Shown: positions 43,784-55,694, counted from the stretch's first letter. The stretch is 64,000 nucleotides of DNA from Lucifuga dentata (GCA_014773175.1 VXCM01001561.1:1-64000), one strand, 5' to 3'. Numbers and translations are program-made. Notes: generated from the letters alone by a model not told the origin.

Positions 43784-45412
43784 CGAGCGCCTGCATGTGA
43801 CGCTGAGAGGGAGAGAGGGAACAATGGGAGAGCAATGTTTCGTTTCTTTCCTTTCTCCTTTTGCTCTCCTGTTCCCAAGTGAGGAAAAATTCCCCTCTTT
43901 TGGTATCAAGGGCAAAATAGCACAAGCCACCCTCAGAAGTCTGGTAAATAACAGGCAGCCAATCGCACGTGTTGGTGTCTACCTCATTACAGTGTATGCA
44001 GAACTTAATGACCTTAACGTCAGCGCAGCCTGCAATCATCTGTCATGACAGCAATTAATTTCATACAAGGCCCACGATGGTGACAGACCATTTAAAGTTT
44101 CACAAGTCATACTGTAATTTATATCCAGGATGGAAAAAATGCCTCTATGACATAAATACTGTATAATGCTAAGTAGACAACAAAACATTCATTAAGGGAA
44201 TCGAGGAAATAAAGAATCTGAGTGGTAGAGAGCAAAGCAAGGTTGAATCATAATTAGGAGGATAATGTGGCTAAAAGCTTGAATATATTAACCTTAAATC
44301 TATGTGGCATCACAATATGAGAACAATAAAGACTTGAGGATATGAACAATGATTATGACTATCTTTCTGAAACATAATGTACAAATAATTAAAAAGGGAG
44401 GGTAGGTTCGGGAATATCAAACTTAAAACTGCTTTGCAACACCATGCAAATATCCTGTTTTCAATAATTTGCAGGCAGAAATCTTTTCTTATAAAACAGG
44501 AAGCGCGTTTGTGTTCAAAGCAAACTACCAGTGCTTCTGTTTTGTATATATTTTTGTGATGATTGATAATTTTTTTTTGTCCCTCTGTTTCTCTCACTAC
44601 ATCTTCACTTCTTCATAGATGTTATGAATTATTGCAACTTCATAAAAGTCCTATTATATGTGAATTTACTGATGTTACGGCTTCACCTACAAATATCTCA
44701 GCTAGGTGTGTCTGTCGCCACCGGCTCGACTCGTAAAGAAGACAGAATCGTGGGCTTTGGATGGAGGGAATGTGAGTGATAACAGTGTACAGCTCCTCAC
44801 AGGAGATAAGATATACAGTATGATAAGCCATTAAATGATTATATACTGTATGTACTGTTATTGTACTGTGTTATTTATGAGCATTTGGATATGTTGGGCT
44901 TTCATTAAATCCTACTCATATGATAGCTTCATCTTTATTTTTCTAAAAGTGAAATTATGCTAATGTACTGTTAAAATCCCAAATATGTTGGGGTAAAAAT
45001 GCATCCAAAATATGAACAATTCTAAGAATAAATGGAAGTGTTTGACAAGAATGCCTTTGTAACTATTCCGCTTTCTAAGAAAGAAAATAGATATTCCATA
45101 AGTGCTCTTTAAGTACATATGATGTGGAATATTATCACAATCCGAAGATCTATGATTAGGTTCTTTTTTTGCTAAATAAGAGTATATTACACCATTTATC
45201 AAGCGGAGAGGAAATGGTGACGTATCTTCTGCCTTCCATTCATCATGATTACAGTGGCATCAGTCCTAGTTTGTGTCTTAGGTCATGATGGAGCTGCCTC
45301 ATCTGAATATAGTGGGAAAGTAAAAGGAAATCCTCCGTGGCGTGCTTGACTGGAACGCCACAAGGTTACTGTCTAGACTGTATACAATAAACTGACCCAC
45401 ATGTCAAAGGAG
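43782..45412. other. intergenic sequence, no gene recognised
   Basis: The block 43790-44050 is balanced and open for 66-111 codons on the minus strand through the CA repeat, which argues against coding. 44100-45240 is AT-rich. Confidence 0.45.
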
Positions 45413-45445
45413 AGTGTGTGTGTGTGTGTGTGTGAGTGTGTGTGT
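45413..45445. repeat. (GT)n microsatellite
   Basis: A GT tract with one GA interruption. Confidence 0.9.
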
Positions 45446-46196
45446 CATGTAACGTGTTTGATTACAAGACTAGAATCAGCTGAAGTTAAGGGAAGATGTG
45501 TGTTCACAAAAATGCATGTAATTGAAACATGCTGTTTGGTTTTAGAGTGTTATTTAAGTCCCAGAAACACAAATTTCTGTATTTATATAATAAAAAAAAG
45601 TGAAAGTCAATAAATAAACAGCATGCGTTACTGCCTATAGTTTGGGGGGGAGTTTCCGTGCATTTTCCATTTCTTGTCCTCTTCGCTTTTGTTTACTGGA
45701 AGCTGTTTATGAGATTAGTTTGTGGTAAACTGTGGTGAAAAGTGTCGTGAAAAGGAGGAAGGAAGCCTTAAAACTTTTAGGTTTATGGGGAAATACAATC
45801 CGGATAAAACTTAGATCAATTTGTTGATTTTAAAACTCTGGGTACTTTTCAGTGAACGTCAAAAACTGAAAACAACGAAGCTGTCTGATGCACACTTCTG
45901 GACAGTTAAAGGTAAAGATGTGAATAAAACTAGAAGGGCCTTCATGAGAGTCTATACCTCCATCAAGGCTGAAAAAGCCAAATTTAACTTGTTCTAACTG
46001 ACCGAAAGAGAAAAACGCATAAGAATAGTAGTTAAACTTTAACTGGATTCAGATAAAATTGCTCCTATTGATACAGTAGTCAATCATGGGATAAATATGC
46101 CTGATATTTTTTTTTATTAAGATTGATGTATTACTTTTAAAGAAATTGATCAAATAAATAAATAAATAAATAAAAATTAGAAAATGCCTAATATGA
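45446..46196. other. AT-rich intergenic sequence
   Basis: (AAAT)n lies at about 46154-46173. No gene is recognised. Confidence 0.45.
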
Positions 46197-46712
46197 CTGT
46201 GACGGGTGGGGTTTGGACCCAAATGCAGCACACAGTACAACTCTAACAAGTTAAGTTCTTTAATAGCGTTCTCAGTCCAACACAGAAGCAAGCAGAATGA
46301 CAGGCAGGACAAAGCGCCTACATAGAGACTGACAGACAGGGAACCCAGGCACAGGGACTGGAATTGGAGTCGGGGACAGAAGGCAGAGGTGGTTTCCAGG
46401 GAAACGACAAGCAGGATAGTCCAAGACAGGCCGAGTCGGTAACAGAATGTCAGTCCACAAATAAACGCTGGAAAGTCTTGCATCGAGGATAGCTAAGAAC
46501 AATCTGGCAAAGGGTGAGTGTGAGACTGGGGCTTAAATCCATGCCTGATTGGTGCCAATTGGTAACAGCGTCCAAACCTGAAATGAATCAGGCTGATGAA
46601 CTGAGGTGAGGAGCTGAAGACCAGGCAGGCAGAAATGGCAGGTGAGTAGCTGAGGACCAGGCAGGCAGAAATGGCAGGTGAGTGGCTGATCAGACATGCA
46701 GAACTGTGACAA
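46197..46712. mobile_element. teleost dispersed repeat (TGACGGGTGGGGTTTGGACCC type)
   Basis: The start CTGTGACGGGTGGGGTTTGG, the CAGGCAGGC-rich interior and the end GAACTGTGACA follow a familiar fish repeat pattern. The class is not assigned. The interior has a 36-base unit in tandem (46612-46647 and 46648-46683, one mismatch). The 86- to 144-codon minus-strand frames through it are by-products of the repeat. Confidence 0.55.
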
Positions 46713-47997
46713 TGACAATGTTAACAAATCAGTTTTTTTAAATCCTTGATCAGCACCAACATTTAAAGGGTTCTTCCCTGGCCCCATGCCCAACCCCAGC
46801 TACATGAAAATCAGTAATATAATAATAAAAAACTAATAATAATTTAAAGTAAATAAATAAAACACAGCCATGGGTGAAAATAGCCACATAACCTTCTTGG
46901 CGGATGGATTACAGCAAAGGCATGAGATCCAAGAACAGGAATTCAAATACTACTATGACCTGTTATCAGTACTAATTAATAATTAATATTTGCACTCTCC
47001 ATGTATATTTAGGGATTTCTTTAGACATATACACAGTAAAGAGACAGGAAATAGCAGAGAAGATCTGTCAGTAAAAGCCGAGATGGGCTTTAAAAATGAG
47101 CGTTAGGCACAACAACCACGCATAGCAGTCCAAGCTGTTACAGTTAATAGGGCTGTACTAATCTTTTTTAAGTAAAAATTTATCGTATGATGATACTGAC
47201 AATATTGCAGCATGATGACATGTTGATGAATGTTCACATCATGAAGAAACAAAACAAACATGAAAGTGGTGCAGTCAGCACGTAACGAATTAGTTACGAA
47301 AAAGGAGCTTCCTCTGTTGTTTGGAAACGGTTCGGCTCTGAGGCTAACTGGCTAACAGCCAAAGTTTAGAACACAACAAATTTGTCTCCACCTGAAGCAG
47401 AAACACCTGGGTGAATACCAAAGAAAGCCACAAGTTGCACGAGGAGGAGGAAAGACAATCAGCTGATTTGCAACTTAATATAAGCAGGAAGTGATGCTGA
47501 CTCAGTCAAGTGTAGCTGGAGCATTAGCTAGCTGTACTTCCTGTGACAGAAAAAGCTAACTGTGGAATTAAATTAGTAAAGTTGTGTCAGTTGTCACTTG
47601 ATGTTGTGATGTATGAACAGTATTAGCTTAGCCGCTAATAGTGTTACCTTAGCTGCTACGCTAACTTAAAGTGAGTTCTTGGCTTGTGGTGGATTTGAGT
47701 GTATTTAAGTTTAGCATCATAGAGGCTATTTAGCTCTGGAGGGAAAATCATAACCTGCGAACGATCACAACATCATCAATCATTTTATTAGCGATACTAT
47801 TTAGGTTTTCTACAATAGTGAAGACTAGTAGGTCAAGTTAATTTGAATAATTATTTACAACCTAAAATATAGAATTTAGTTGATAATTTTACTGAAGCGA
47901 AACATTCTATTATGCTATTTTTACATTTGAGCTCACTGCTCAGAGAAAGAGCCAGTTTAGTCTGAAAAGGGAAATCATTCCTTTTCTATGATCACTA
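46713..47997. other. AT-rich intergenic sequence, possible hAT remnant near 47150
   Basis: AATAGGGCTGTACTAATC at 47146-47163 hints at a hAT-type end but has no partner. No gene is recognised. Confidence 0.4.
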
Positions 47998-48186
47998 ATA
48001 CAGAAATGCATACACACATGCACGCACACGCACGCACACATGCACACATACATGCACACACACATCCCCCATGCCGTGCAGAGCTGATTCCCTTCATCTC
48101 GGATCTTGATGATCTTGAACTTGTCATCCATTGGCTCGAGTTCAGCCTCCAATCACACTAACGGTCACAAACAGACGTGTACACAN

Positions 48187-48244
<58 letters not shown>
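47998..48244. repeat. CA-rich array and long (CA)n with N (48186)
   Basis: An interrupted CA/CG-rich array lies at 47998-48065. Then a CA tract of over 60 bases spans 48178-48244 with one N. The intervening 48066-48177 is unique and GC-balanced. Confidence 0.85.
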
Positions 48245-48247
<3 letters not shown>

Positions 48248-49197
48248 CTGTAGTTAGTTAGAGGTATTTGACTGCATAATGTCTGGTGTTAATCTGACCG
48301 ATCTCACTGCCAACACATTTCATAACCACGAACAATCATTTGTCAAAAAAAAAACTCTGTTTTTCTTCTTTCTTTCTATCATCATCCTTTAAAGCACATC
48401 CAGCTTTGTTCAGAGAACGAGATTGTTGTGCAGTGACAGATTCAAAACATAAAAATACAAATCAGGCCTTTGAAATCGGCTGAATAGAACTTGCCAGTAT
48501 CAATCAGTTTGCCCGCCGCTCGTCCCCTATGGACTATGACAAAAACATCTATCTCATCTGTGCTGCTCGCAATGATGCGGTTGCGGCGTCTTCAATCTGC
48601 AATGCAAAATTAACCTCAGTTTAATGCAAAGGCGAGGGAGAAAGGAGTGAGACGGGAGGGAGATTCAATGAAACGTCTGCGACAATACTTGAGTTCAAAT
48701 CCTGTGTGTCATTCCATTATGCTTCCTTGTTTCTGCCGTCCTTGAAGCAGACCTGTCTTCAACAGTTATGAATGACAGCTGCGGGAGTCAAACTGCACAG
48801 ACGTGTGTGTGAAACTTATTTGCGTCTCCGCAAGTGTGTACATCAACGTGCATGGGCGTACGTGTTCCTAACCGATGGATGTGTCTGTGCAATGCAAAGG
48901 AGAAGAATGTTTAGCCGTCGTCCTGGCAAAAATGACTTCCTCTTTGATGAAAGGGCTGCCGAGGGTTTGCCGTTGTGTGGAGAAGGGAGGATTTGAAATT
49001 GTCTCCTAGTGATTGTGATTGCCAAGCACAGGGCCAGGCCATTATATCACTGAATCTTTGTTAAGCAGCCCCTGAGAGCGGCTGACAGCATAATTAATCT
49101 TACCATATGAACAAAGGGACCCACTCAATAGTACTGAGGACGCTTATTAAAAAAATACTAAACATGAGCTCGGTGCCCCCCCCCCCTTCACCCTCCC
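48245..49197. other. unique sequence, candidate conserved blocks
   Basis: 48480-48680 and 48940-49110 are repeat-free and balanced (GACAGCATAATTAATCTTACC). A 74-codon plus-strand frame at 48772-48996 has no domain or splice support. Confidence 0.35.
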
Positions 49198-49213
49198 NNN
49201 NNNNNNNNNNNNN
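49198..49213. other. assembly gap of 16 N between C-run and T-run
   Basis: Unknown bases between a C-rich and a T-rich homopolymer stretch. Confidence 1.
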
Positions 49214-50834
49214 TTTTTTTTATTTTTTTTTTTTTTTATTTGGAGGTGAAATGATATGAGGTGGAGAGCGGCTGCTTGATGCAGGAGGGGGGGCAGCTTC
49301 TGGCAGAATGATGGATCTTTCCGTGCGACAGTGAACGATATTAAACAATAATAGTGTTTATGTGATACTACCAACCAAATAGTTTTAATTAGAAATTTTA
49401 GACTAGCGCAATCTTTCCCCTCGTGTGAATATTCATTGGCTTTGGGATGAGGAGATAATTTGGTTGTTCAGGACCCCCATCAGCCCTCCATGTCCTTATC
49501 ACTCGATGGTCTGGCCTGAGGATAAAAATGCTAAAAAATATGATTTTGGTTGTCAGGTGTTTCCGTATGGTTTCCAATACCAGAAATGGTAAAATTAGAC
49601 TGATGTTGCAGGTAGTAAAAGGCTTTTAATTTTAATGTATTCCTGCTAAATAAGACTTTCAGGTTTACACCCTGAATTAAAATATGATCTGATACTTTTC
49701 CCACGTAAGGAAAACTACATGTTACTGCAAAGTGTGAATTTGTGCGGAATCAGAATGCGACGTCTGACCTGCATTGGATCAAATCTCAGTCACAACCAGC
49801 CAGTATACATGCAGTGTGTACAACAGTGACACATTCACGAGATGAAAACATTAATACGACTAATCGTTCTACATGCTCTCGTTAATAGTGAGTTTGAATC
49901 AGGAGTTGTGACTTGCTGTAACTGGTACTGGAAAAAAAAGTTAGTAGTTATCTTAAAAAAAAAAAAAAANTAAAAAAAAAAAAAAGAACAAACACACTCT
50001 TTCATAGCAGAACTGCTCACCCTGCTGAGATTCAATCCAGGTAACAAAATCAGTTTTTAACACGAGGTGTAAATGCAAGTTCTGATATTGAATGTCATTA
50101 TCCACATACTGTATCCAGATACAGAGATCACGTTTAAATGCAAAGTGTAGATGCATGTTCTGAAACATCTGAAAAAGCACACCATCGCAGAACACTAAAA
50201 CTTCAAAACTTAGATCCTGACTAATGAAATTATGTGAGAACAAAGTGACCACAAACATAAACTTGTATATTTTGCTTCATCATGAAGAATTAATTCACAA
50301 AAAAATTAACTATTACATCAAGAAATAAATCAAACAGAACCCATCTTCATGCTCTGCTACCCAGGATGAACCTTTAAAGTGATTTGATGTCGTTTTTCAG
50401 GCTGATGTTTCACATCGAAGTATGTTTTTTTTAGTATGTCACTGCCATAAGATGAAGAATAACCATTGATCCTATGCAATCATATCTATTGATGGAGAAG
50501 TAAAATCCCGGAAGGTCAAATCATCAGAGTTGACTGTAATGCCTCTATTTTTTTTTTTTTTTCGTAAAATACAGGAAAATACTATGTTCTACTTCTACTG
50601 AACGACATTTTACTCAGCTGAGCTTACTGGCGTACTGTATCCTCCGGTGGTTGTAATTATGAGTTACTTTGCAGATTAAACATTAAAAATTAAACATAAA
50701 ACATTACATATACTCCTAAACGATGGCTTTTATTAATATATATATCTGCCTTGTTTCAGCCCAACAGCAAAATGCATGTAAAGACATTATCTAAAGAATT
50801 TGAAGAAGCATGTGGTATCATTCTTAAACTGACC
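49214..50834. other. intergenic sequence with poly-A gap at 49970
   Basis: A poly-A run with an N at 49970 and a poly-T run at about 50549-50562. The segment 50060-50160 has an imperfect repeat of AAATGCAAGTTCTGA and AGATGCATGTTCTGA. No gene. Confidence 0.45.
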
Positions 50835-50935
50835 ATAAAGGACCATACCATGGTTTTGCATGTTTGAGCCCCAAAAAATAGAACATACATGTTACATAGA
50901 TACATTTTCAAATTGTTTTTCAATAAAATTTCAGA
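50835..50935 (+). mobile_element. family A transposon, left end only
   Basis: ATAAAGGACCATACCATGG then TTTGCATGTTTGAGCCCC matches the left terminus of family A. Similarity fades after about 100 bases and the right end is absent. Confidence 0.6.
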
Positions 50936-51230
50936 CAGAATTTAACATACACTATAAACTTTAAGGCTTTTGTAGTATTACTATTGTCATCACAGTCAAA
51001 TATACATCGCTGGTTAGTTGATTCTTTGTTCAGATGTAATTTTTTTCAGGAATAATTTTAAATTCTCCTGGAATTTCAGTTGTGACTTTATTTAAAAGAA
51101 AACAAACTAACTCCAGTCCTTTAAAACAAATCCTCCTCCCTCTCCCCCTTTCTCTGGGGCTAAACTGGGCTGGGCTAAAAGAGGGGTGGAGTAGACTAAT
51201 TTATCAGAAACAGGTCTCACACACACATAC

Positions 51231-51272
<42 letters not shown>
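51231..51272. repeat. (CA)n microsatellite
   Basis: A CA tract of about 40 bases. Paired GT/CA-derived frames here are not genes. Confidence 0.95.
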
Positions 51273-51273
<1 letters not shown>

Positions 51274-51508
51274 GTACGCACATACACACATGCCAGGCTA
51301 CTAGATCATTTCTGCAACCACAAAATCACTTTAATATATTCCCAGTGCTACTTTTTAATATTAATAAAATATCAATTATTAATTTTGCCTTTGGCACGGC
51401 AAGATATACTAGTTTTAATTAGTGTACTGTACTCCTTTACAATTAAAAAATAATTGATGTCCATACATTCAGGCATTTTGCTGTGATGGTCTTTCTTGTT
51501 GTCAACAG

Positions 51509-51768
51509 AAGAGGCGGCGAAATGCGGCGCCTTCGCTTCTTCATGTCCGCAGCTCAGATACACTTAAGGCCCGAAGACATCAGCTCCCATTTCAACAAGG
51601 AGCAACATCAAAACAAAGTAATGAGACACATCCAGGGCTTTACAAAGATGAAGAAAACTACAAAGGAGATGCTGATGAGAAGAAAGAGATTCTGTTTATG
51701 CTCGAGATTCTGATGATGCCGATATTCAGATGAGCGATCAACTCACCAATCACCGCAAAGACAAATAA
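51509..51768 (+). CDS. candidate terminal exon or processed gene fragment, unknown family
   Basis: A splice-acceptor-like TTTCTTGTTGTCAACAG ends at 51508. One frame then stays open for 74 codons to TGA at 51731-51733. Its translation is hydrophilic with charged clusters (TSKQSNETHPGLYKDEE, GDADEKKE). Another frame takes over near 51690 and runs to TAA at 51766-51768 with a similarly acidic peptide (RDSDDADIQMSDQL). One frameshift would join two protein-like halves. AATAAA overlaps the stop (51764-51769) and recurs at 51770-51775. I do not recognise the family. A decayed retrocopy, a real last exon with a sequencing error, or chance are all possible. Confidence 0.25.
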
Positions 51769-51775
51769 AAATAAA

Positions 51776-52312
51776 ACAAGTTATTTACATTTGGTCAACA
51801 AGCCCTGTGCTGTATTAACGTTCTCAATATGTCAACGAGGTCATGTGCCTTCATGTGACCTTTCACTGAGTTTGTATTACTCTCCCTGTCTGTGGTTTCT
51901 GTGTGCACGTGTGTTTTTCTTTGGTTTTCCTGTGTGTATCTTCTGCATGATGAAGTGGCAGATGGAAGTGTGAGAAGCAGGAAATCTGCTCCTGTCTGTG
52001 TCAGTTCTGCACCAAAGAGCTCTGATAACTGAATAATAATCCTCTCTCCCTCTCTCTCTCCATTTCTCTTCCTTCCACATCTTCTAAGATTTGATCCGTA
52101 CCAAATTACCAGTCACTAACCAAACTTTGGTGATGGAGCTGGGATAGAGAGTTGGAAAGTTTTCTCTAAGACAAACACACCACCAAAAAAAAAAAAAAAA
52201 AAAAAAAACCCGACAGGACAGAGACGAGAAGGGGCAGAAATAATGGAGGGTCTATGAAGAACTGGTTTTGCATGAATAATGGATAAACATACATCATTCA
52301 AACAAGAATGAA
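51776..52312. other. intergenic sequence
   Basis: A CT-rich tract lies at about 52042-52065 and a poly-A run at about 52184-52207. No gene is recognised. Confidence 0.45.
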
Positions 52313-52833
52313 TCTATAAAGACAGTTTCTCTGTCTGTCTGTGGCACCAACGTCTCTAGAACCCGGCGCTGTATGAAGTTGAAATTCGGCAGATTTATTG
52401 CTCAGGACCCGAGGACGTGCAGCATCACGTGCAAAGTTGTTTGAATGAGCGGTTCTCAAATTGAGCTGTGCCAGTAAAAAGTAGCCCGTATGGTAGAATA
52501 TGCTCCGAGCGCGGCAGCAGGATATGCTCGTCTTAACCCGACCCCGTACAGCAAACATAGCTAGTTCACGGAAGACGTGCAGAACAAAATTATAGCAGGC
52601 TGCAGAGCACACCATAAAGTCCGAACACGCTGCGGGCGCTGCAGCAGGATACGCTCCGGGTGCTCCAGGCATGGCGGCAGGATACCTTCCGGGTGCACCA
52701 GTATATGCTCCGCTCCANCGCTCCGGGTGCTCCAGGCATGGCGGCAGGATACCTTCCGGGTGCACCAGTATATGCTCCGCTCCACGAGCACTTATGGCAG
52801 GCTGCGGTGAACACCATAAAGTCCAGCCCTGTC
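52313..52833 (+). mobile_element. Helitron-like non-autonomous element, copy 2, right end lost
   Basis: It begins TCTATAAAGACAG after A and carries the family order (CTCTAGAACCCGGC, TGTATGAAGTTGAAATTCGG, ATGAGCGGTTCTCAAATTGAG, TACAGCAAACATAGCTAG). The region 52640-52800 is an expansion of CTCCGGGTGCTCCAGGCATGG-type sequence. The duplicate around the N at 52718 (52652-52717, 52719-52784) is probably an assembly artefact. The CTAG terminus is not recognisable. A 190-codon minus-strand frame across it includes the N and is not a gene. Confidence 0.5.
52652..52784. repeat. assembly duplication around N (52718)
   Basis: Identical 66-base units on either side of one N. Confidence 0.85.
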
Positions 52834-52981
52834 TGACAAGTGTGTTGTCAAGTGTCTTTAATGTCTTCAAAGTCTAAACTCTGCAAACAAATACTGAGGA
52901 GTAACTTAGGGCCAGTGCTTAGTTTAGGACAGAAGCGAAACAGACCGTCCACGTGTCCTGGCATTCATGGTTCTTACATTT

Positions 52982-53311
52982 TTATGATGACTTTGGATGA
53001 AGACCACCAGGAAAGGAGGAACGTCTTTGTCTGTTTCTCTGTCCTTCACAAATTGTGAGGCTCTTTACCTCTTTAGCTTCGCCAGAATCACCACTTCTTG
53101 GTTTGATCTTCTTCCTAGCCGTCACATATCGGTCACATCAATTTTTCCTCTTCATGTGACATTAATGTTCCTCAGACCCCAGAGTATGGGCTGGCTCCTG
53201 CCAGGAATTGGCAGCCATTTGGCAGTCTTCATCATCCCTCATGGAGGAATCATATAGGTGCAGGTTCTTCTTCACCTCCTCTGCCAGTCACTTGTCAAAG
53301 TTGTTCGTCAT
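52982..53311 (-). pseudogene. MADF-domain protein pseudogene (probable transposon-derived)
   Basis: Read on the minus strand from ATG at 53311, one frame runs 110 codons to TAA at 52984-52982. It contains LAEEVKKNLHLYDSS (residues 9-23), a conserved-looking QMAANSW (31-37), then CHMKRKN, a stop, CDRYVTARKKIKPRSGD (59-75). This is the layout of a MADF (Myb/SANT-like DNA-binding) domain: an acidic and aliphatic first helix, a central Trp and an RW..LRD.Y..KK third helix. Three in-frame stops (codons 8, 50, 58) sit where single base changes would explain them, so it is a decayed copy, not a chance frame. MADF genes are often partners of PIF/Harbinger transposases in fish; no transposase is visible beside it. 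Match by motif recognition only. Confidence 0.65.
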
Positions 53312-54299
53312 TGCTTTCCCTCCGTGCCTCTTTGCTTGGCCAATCATCAATGAGGGCACATTTACATCATGTGGATGCACTCGCATTGTTTAAAATTTCA
53401 ACTGGTGCGCAACCTTGTCAGTGACCCTCGCATGAAGCTTCCATGGCTCGCCATTTTGGCTGTAATTATATCATATTTTCTGTGCACCCTCACCGTCAGC
53501 CATATAATCCAACCAATTAGTGGCTGGATTACATGATGCAGACACAAATGGCAATGTGTACAAACACAAACATGGACACCAGACATGCACGCTCTCCTGT
53601 ATATACTACATTGAGTATCTGCATGCATGGACGCATTCAACACACACGTAGCGGAAATCAAAACTGACCTACTGCATTTAAAATGAGAAAAGATCATTTG
53701 TTTCCTTTAAGTAGCTGAACAAGAGACAAAAAAGATCAGAAAGTTAGAAAATGGATGATTTCAGATTATCCATTTAGCTTTTCTCACACCTTTATATTAC
53801 ATACACCCTTACATCTGTGCAAATACACTGACATGGACAGTCAGCGGTGTGAACATTTTGACCGTTTTGGATCTCTGCAGATCTGTAGATGCAGAAAATA
53901 TAGTTTCCTGCTGTGCGGAAATGGCCTTTACATGACCTGAAAACTACTCTTACTTGACCTCTTTGTTACTCTCCATATACTCAAGCCTCTTCGTCTCCCT
54001 ACATTCAGTTCAGTCTGATTCATTGACACTGAAAGCATCTGAAATAGGTTGACTAAGAATAATACCAATACCAATAAACACGTTCCGGTTGTACGGGTGT
54101 ATGTAAGTGTGTATTTGTATGGATTTAGCAGCAGGGGGCCATGTTCTCACCTCCTCTGATTGACTGACTGCCATCAGCTTCCTGAAATTTAAATTCTAAC
54201 CCTGCTGTTTTTCTTTGATGAGAAAAACGGACACGGAGGAGGAAGAGGAAAAGAAATACAGAAGCAGGGGATTTATGACAGACACATCAAGGAGAGGAA

Positions 54300-54304
<5 letters not shown>
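53312..54304. other. intergenic sequence, no gene seen
   Basis: Upstream of the MADF start (minus sense) no further domain is found. 53400-53700 and 53940-54280 hold no recognised feature; a 99-codon minus-strand frame at 53398-53697 lacks a domain. Confidence 0.45.
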
Positions 54305-54345
<41 letters not shown>

Positions 54346-54360
54346 AGGAGGGAGGGAGGG
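54305..54360. repeat. (GA)n then (GGGA)n microsatellite
   Basis: A GA tract of about 38 bases passes into GGGA units. Confidence 0.95.
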
Positions 54361-54660
54361 AGTTTCATAGACTCGCCTAATGGTGTTGGCATGAGATTTG
54401 AAGGTTTAATACTGCATGCGGTTGGATTTTTTTCCCCCTTTTTTGTGCAATTGACCAACATGACATGCCTAACTGTATAAATGGGCAGCTTTATGATGAT
54501 AAGATCACTGGCTAATAAGATATTTATGTGACACGCTGACGGATCCATCTCCTCCCTTCCCCATCCTGCCATCTTCACGCCTCGCCGAGCCGGTGAGGAT
54601 CAAACGCAAATTCTCCAAATGGGGTCGTTAAATGGAGAGGAAATTTAATAAATTAATACA
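54361..54660. other. candidate conserved non-coding block
   Basis: Repeat-free and compositionally mixed, with AT-rich motif clusters (GGCTAATAAGATATTTATG, AATTTAATAAATTAATAC) and a GC-balanced core (GGTGAGGATCAAACGC). No coding frame. Regulatory role is inferred from appearance only. Confidence 0.4.
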
Positions 54661-55694
54661 CTTTTTTTTTCATAGGAGGAACTGAAAAAGAAAGATGGGA
54701 GAGCAACAGAGAGAGAAAGCGAGAGAGAGAAGTTTTTAGTCCTGACAGATAGTCTGCGTGACAGAGTGTTTATAGTCGGATGGTTTTTCCTTATTTTTTT
54801 TTTTTTTGTACTTTAGCATCCATTCCATCTTACTCTCAGTTCTTGCCCTCAGGTATTCATGCATGGGCGTCACCTGGGAGTGGTAAGGTGCCACACTTGT
54901 CATATCTTAGGATCTTGTCATTTTTAACAGCAAAAAAAAAAAAAAAAAAAAAAANAAAAAACCCTCAATATTACCAGGACTATTAAAAATTAAAAAAAAA
55001 AACAAAACAAAGAATAATGTTCACTATATAGGCCCCAGCGTACGTCGTAGAAAGAAGAACTTTCAAGGTAAAAAGACATCTTGCATGGCTAATGACGCGG
55101 TGATTCAGGGTCTGTCTGTGTTCTTCGTCCAGGACCCCCAAGGCAAACTTAGTCTTTTCTCTGCTTCTGATACCTGTCCAGTCTAAGATGAGTCACAAAG
55201 CTCTGCCTCTCACCTAACGCAACCATCCACATGATATACAGAGCAAGTATGGGCCAGGTATCAGAAGTGGAAAAGACAAAAGACAGTTGAACATGCTGCT
55301 GGCTTGTTCTTCTGTTGATTCATCTTACGTCTTTTGAAGTAAAATGAGACTTTAAGCTGATGAAGTTTGGTGACCTACTTTTACTAATTTATCACATTGT
55401 TTTTTACGATGTAAATGTTTAAGTTTACGGGTGTCATTGTGGGGAGAAGAGAGTGAACTGACTACCATGATCACAGTGTGGGGAAGAACTAAAATTAAAA
55501 GGTTGTCATTTGAAATTTCTAAGGAATTACTTCATTAACCGAATCAATTAGCTAAAAAAAACAAAACAAAACAGGTTTTCAGACTGGATTGTACCAAAGT
55601 ACTGGGGCACTCTGCAGCTCCCTAATGGTTTAGTCCACCTTGCAATTGGACTCATGTCCAAACAGCTGTTCTTGGTGTTGGTGAGAAAGAACAT
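54661..55694. other. intergenic sequence with homopolymer gap at 54955
   Basis: A poly-A run interrupted by an N at 54955 and poly-T at about 54797-54808. 55030-55300 is GC-balanced without a recognisable gene. Confidence 0.45.

Noticed and set aside
43704..44039. 111-codon minus-strand frame
   Set aside because: It passes through a CA microsatellite (run of Val-Cys) and overlaps other frames on both strands; no splice or domain support.
46049..46483. 144-codon minus-strand frame
   Set aside because: It covers the dispersed repeat at 46197-46712, starts and ends in unrelated AT-rich sequence and has no domain.
52298..52870. 190-codon minus-strand open frame, longest in the window
   Set aside because: It lies inside a Helitron-like repeat, includes an N and a 66-base assembly duplication, and has no recognisable domain. 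Equivalent frames in the other two copies are broken.
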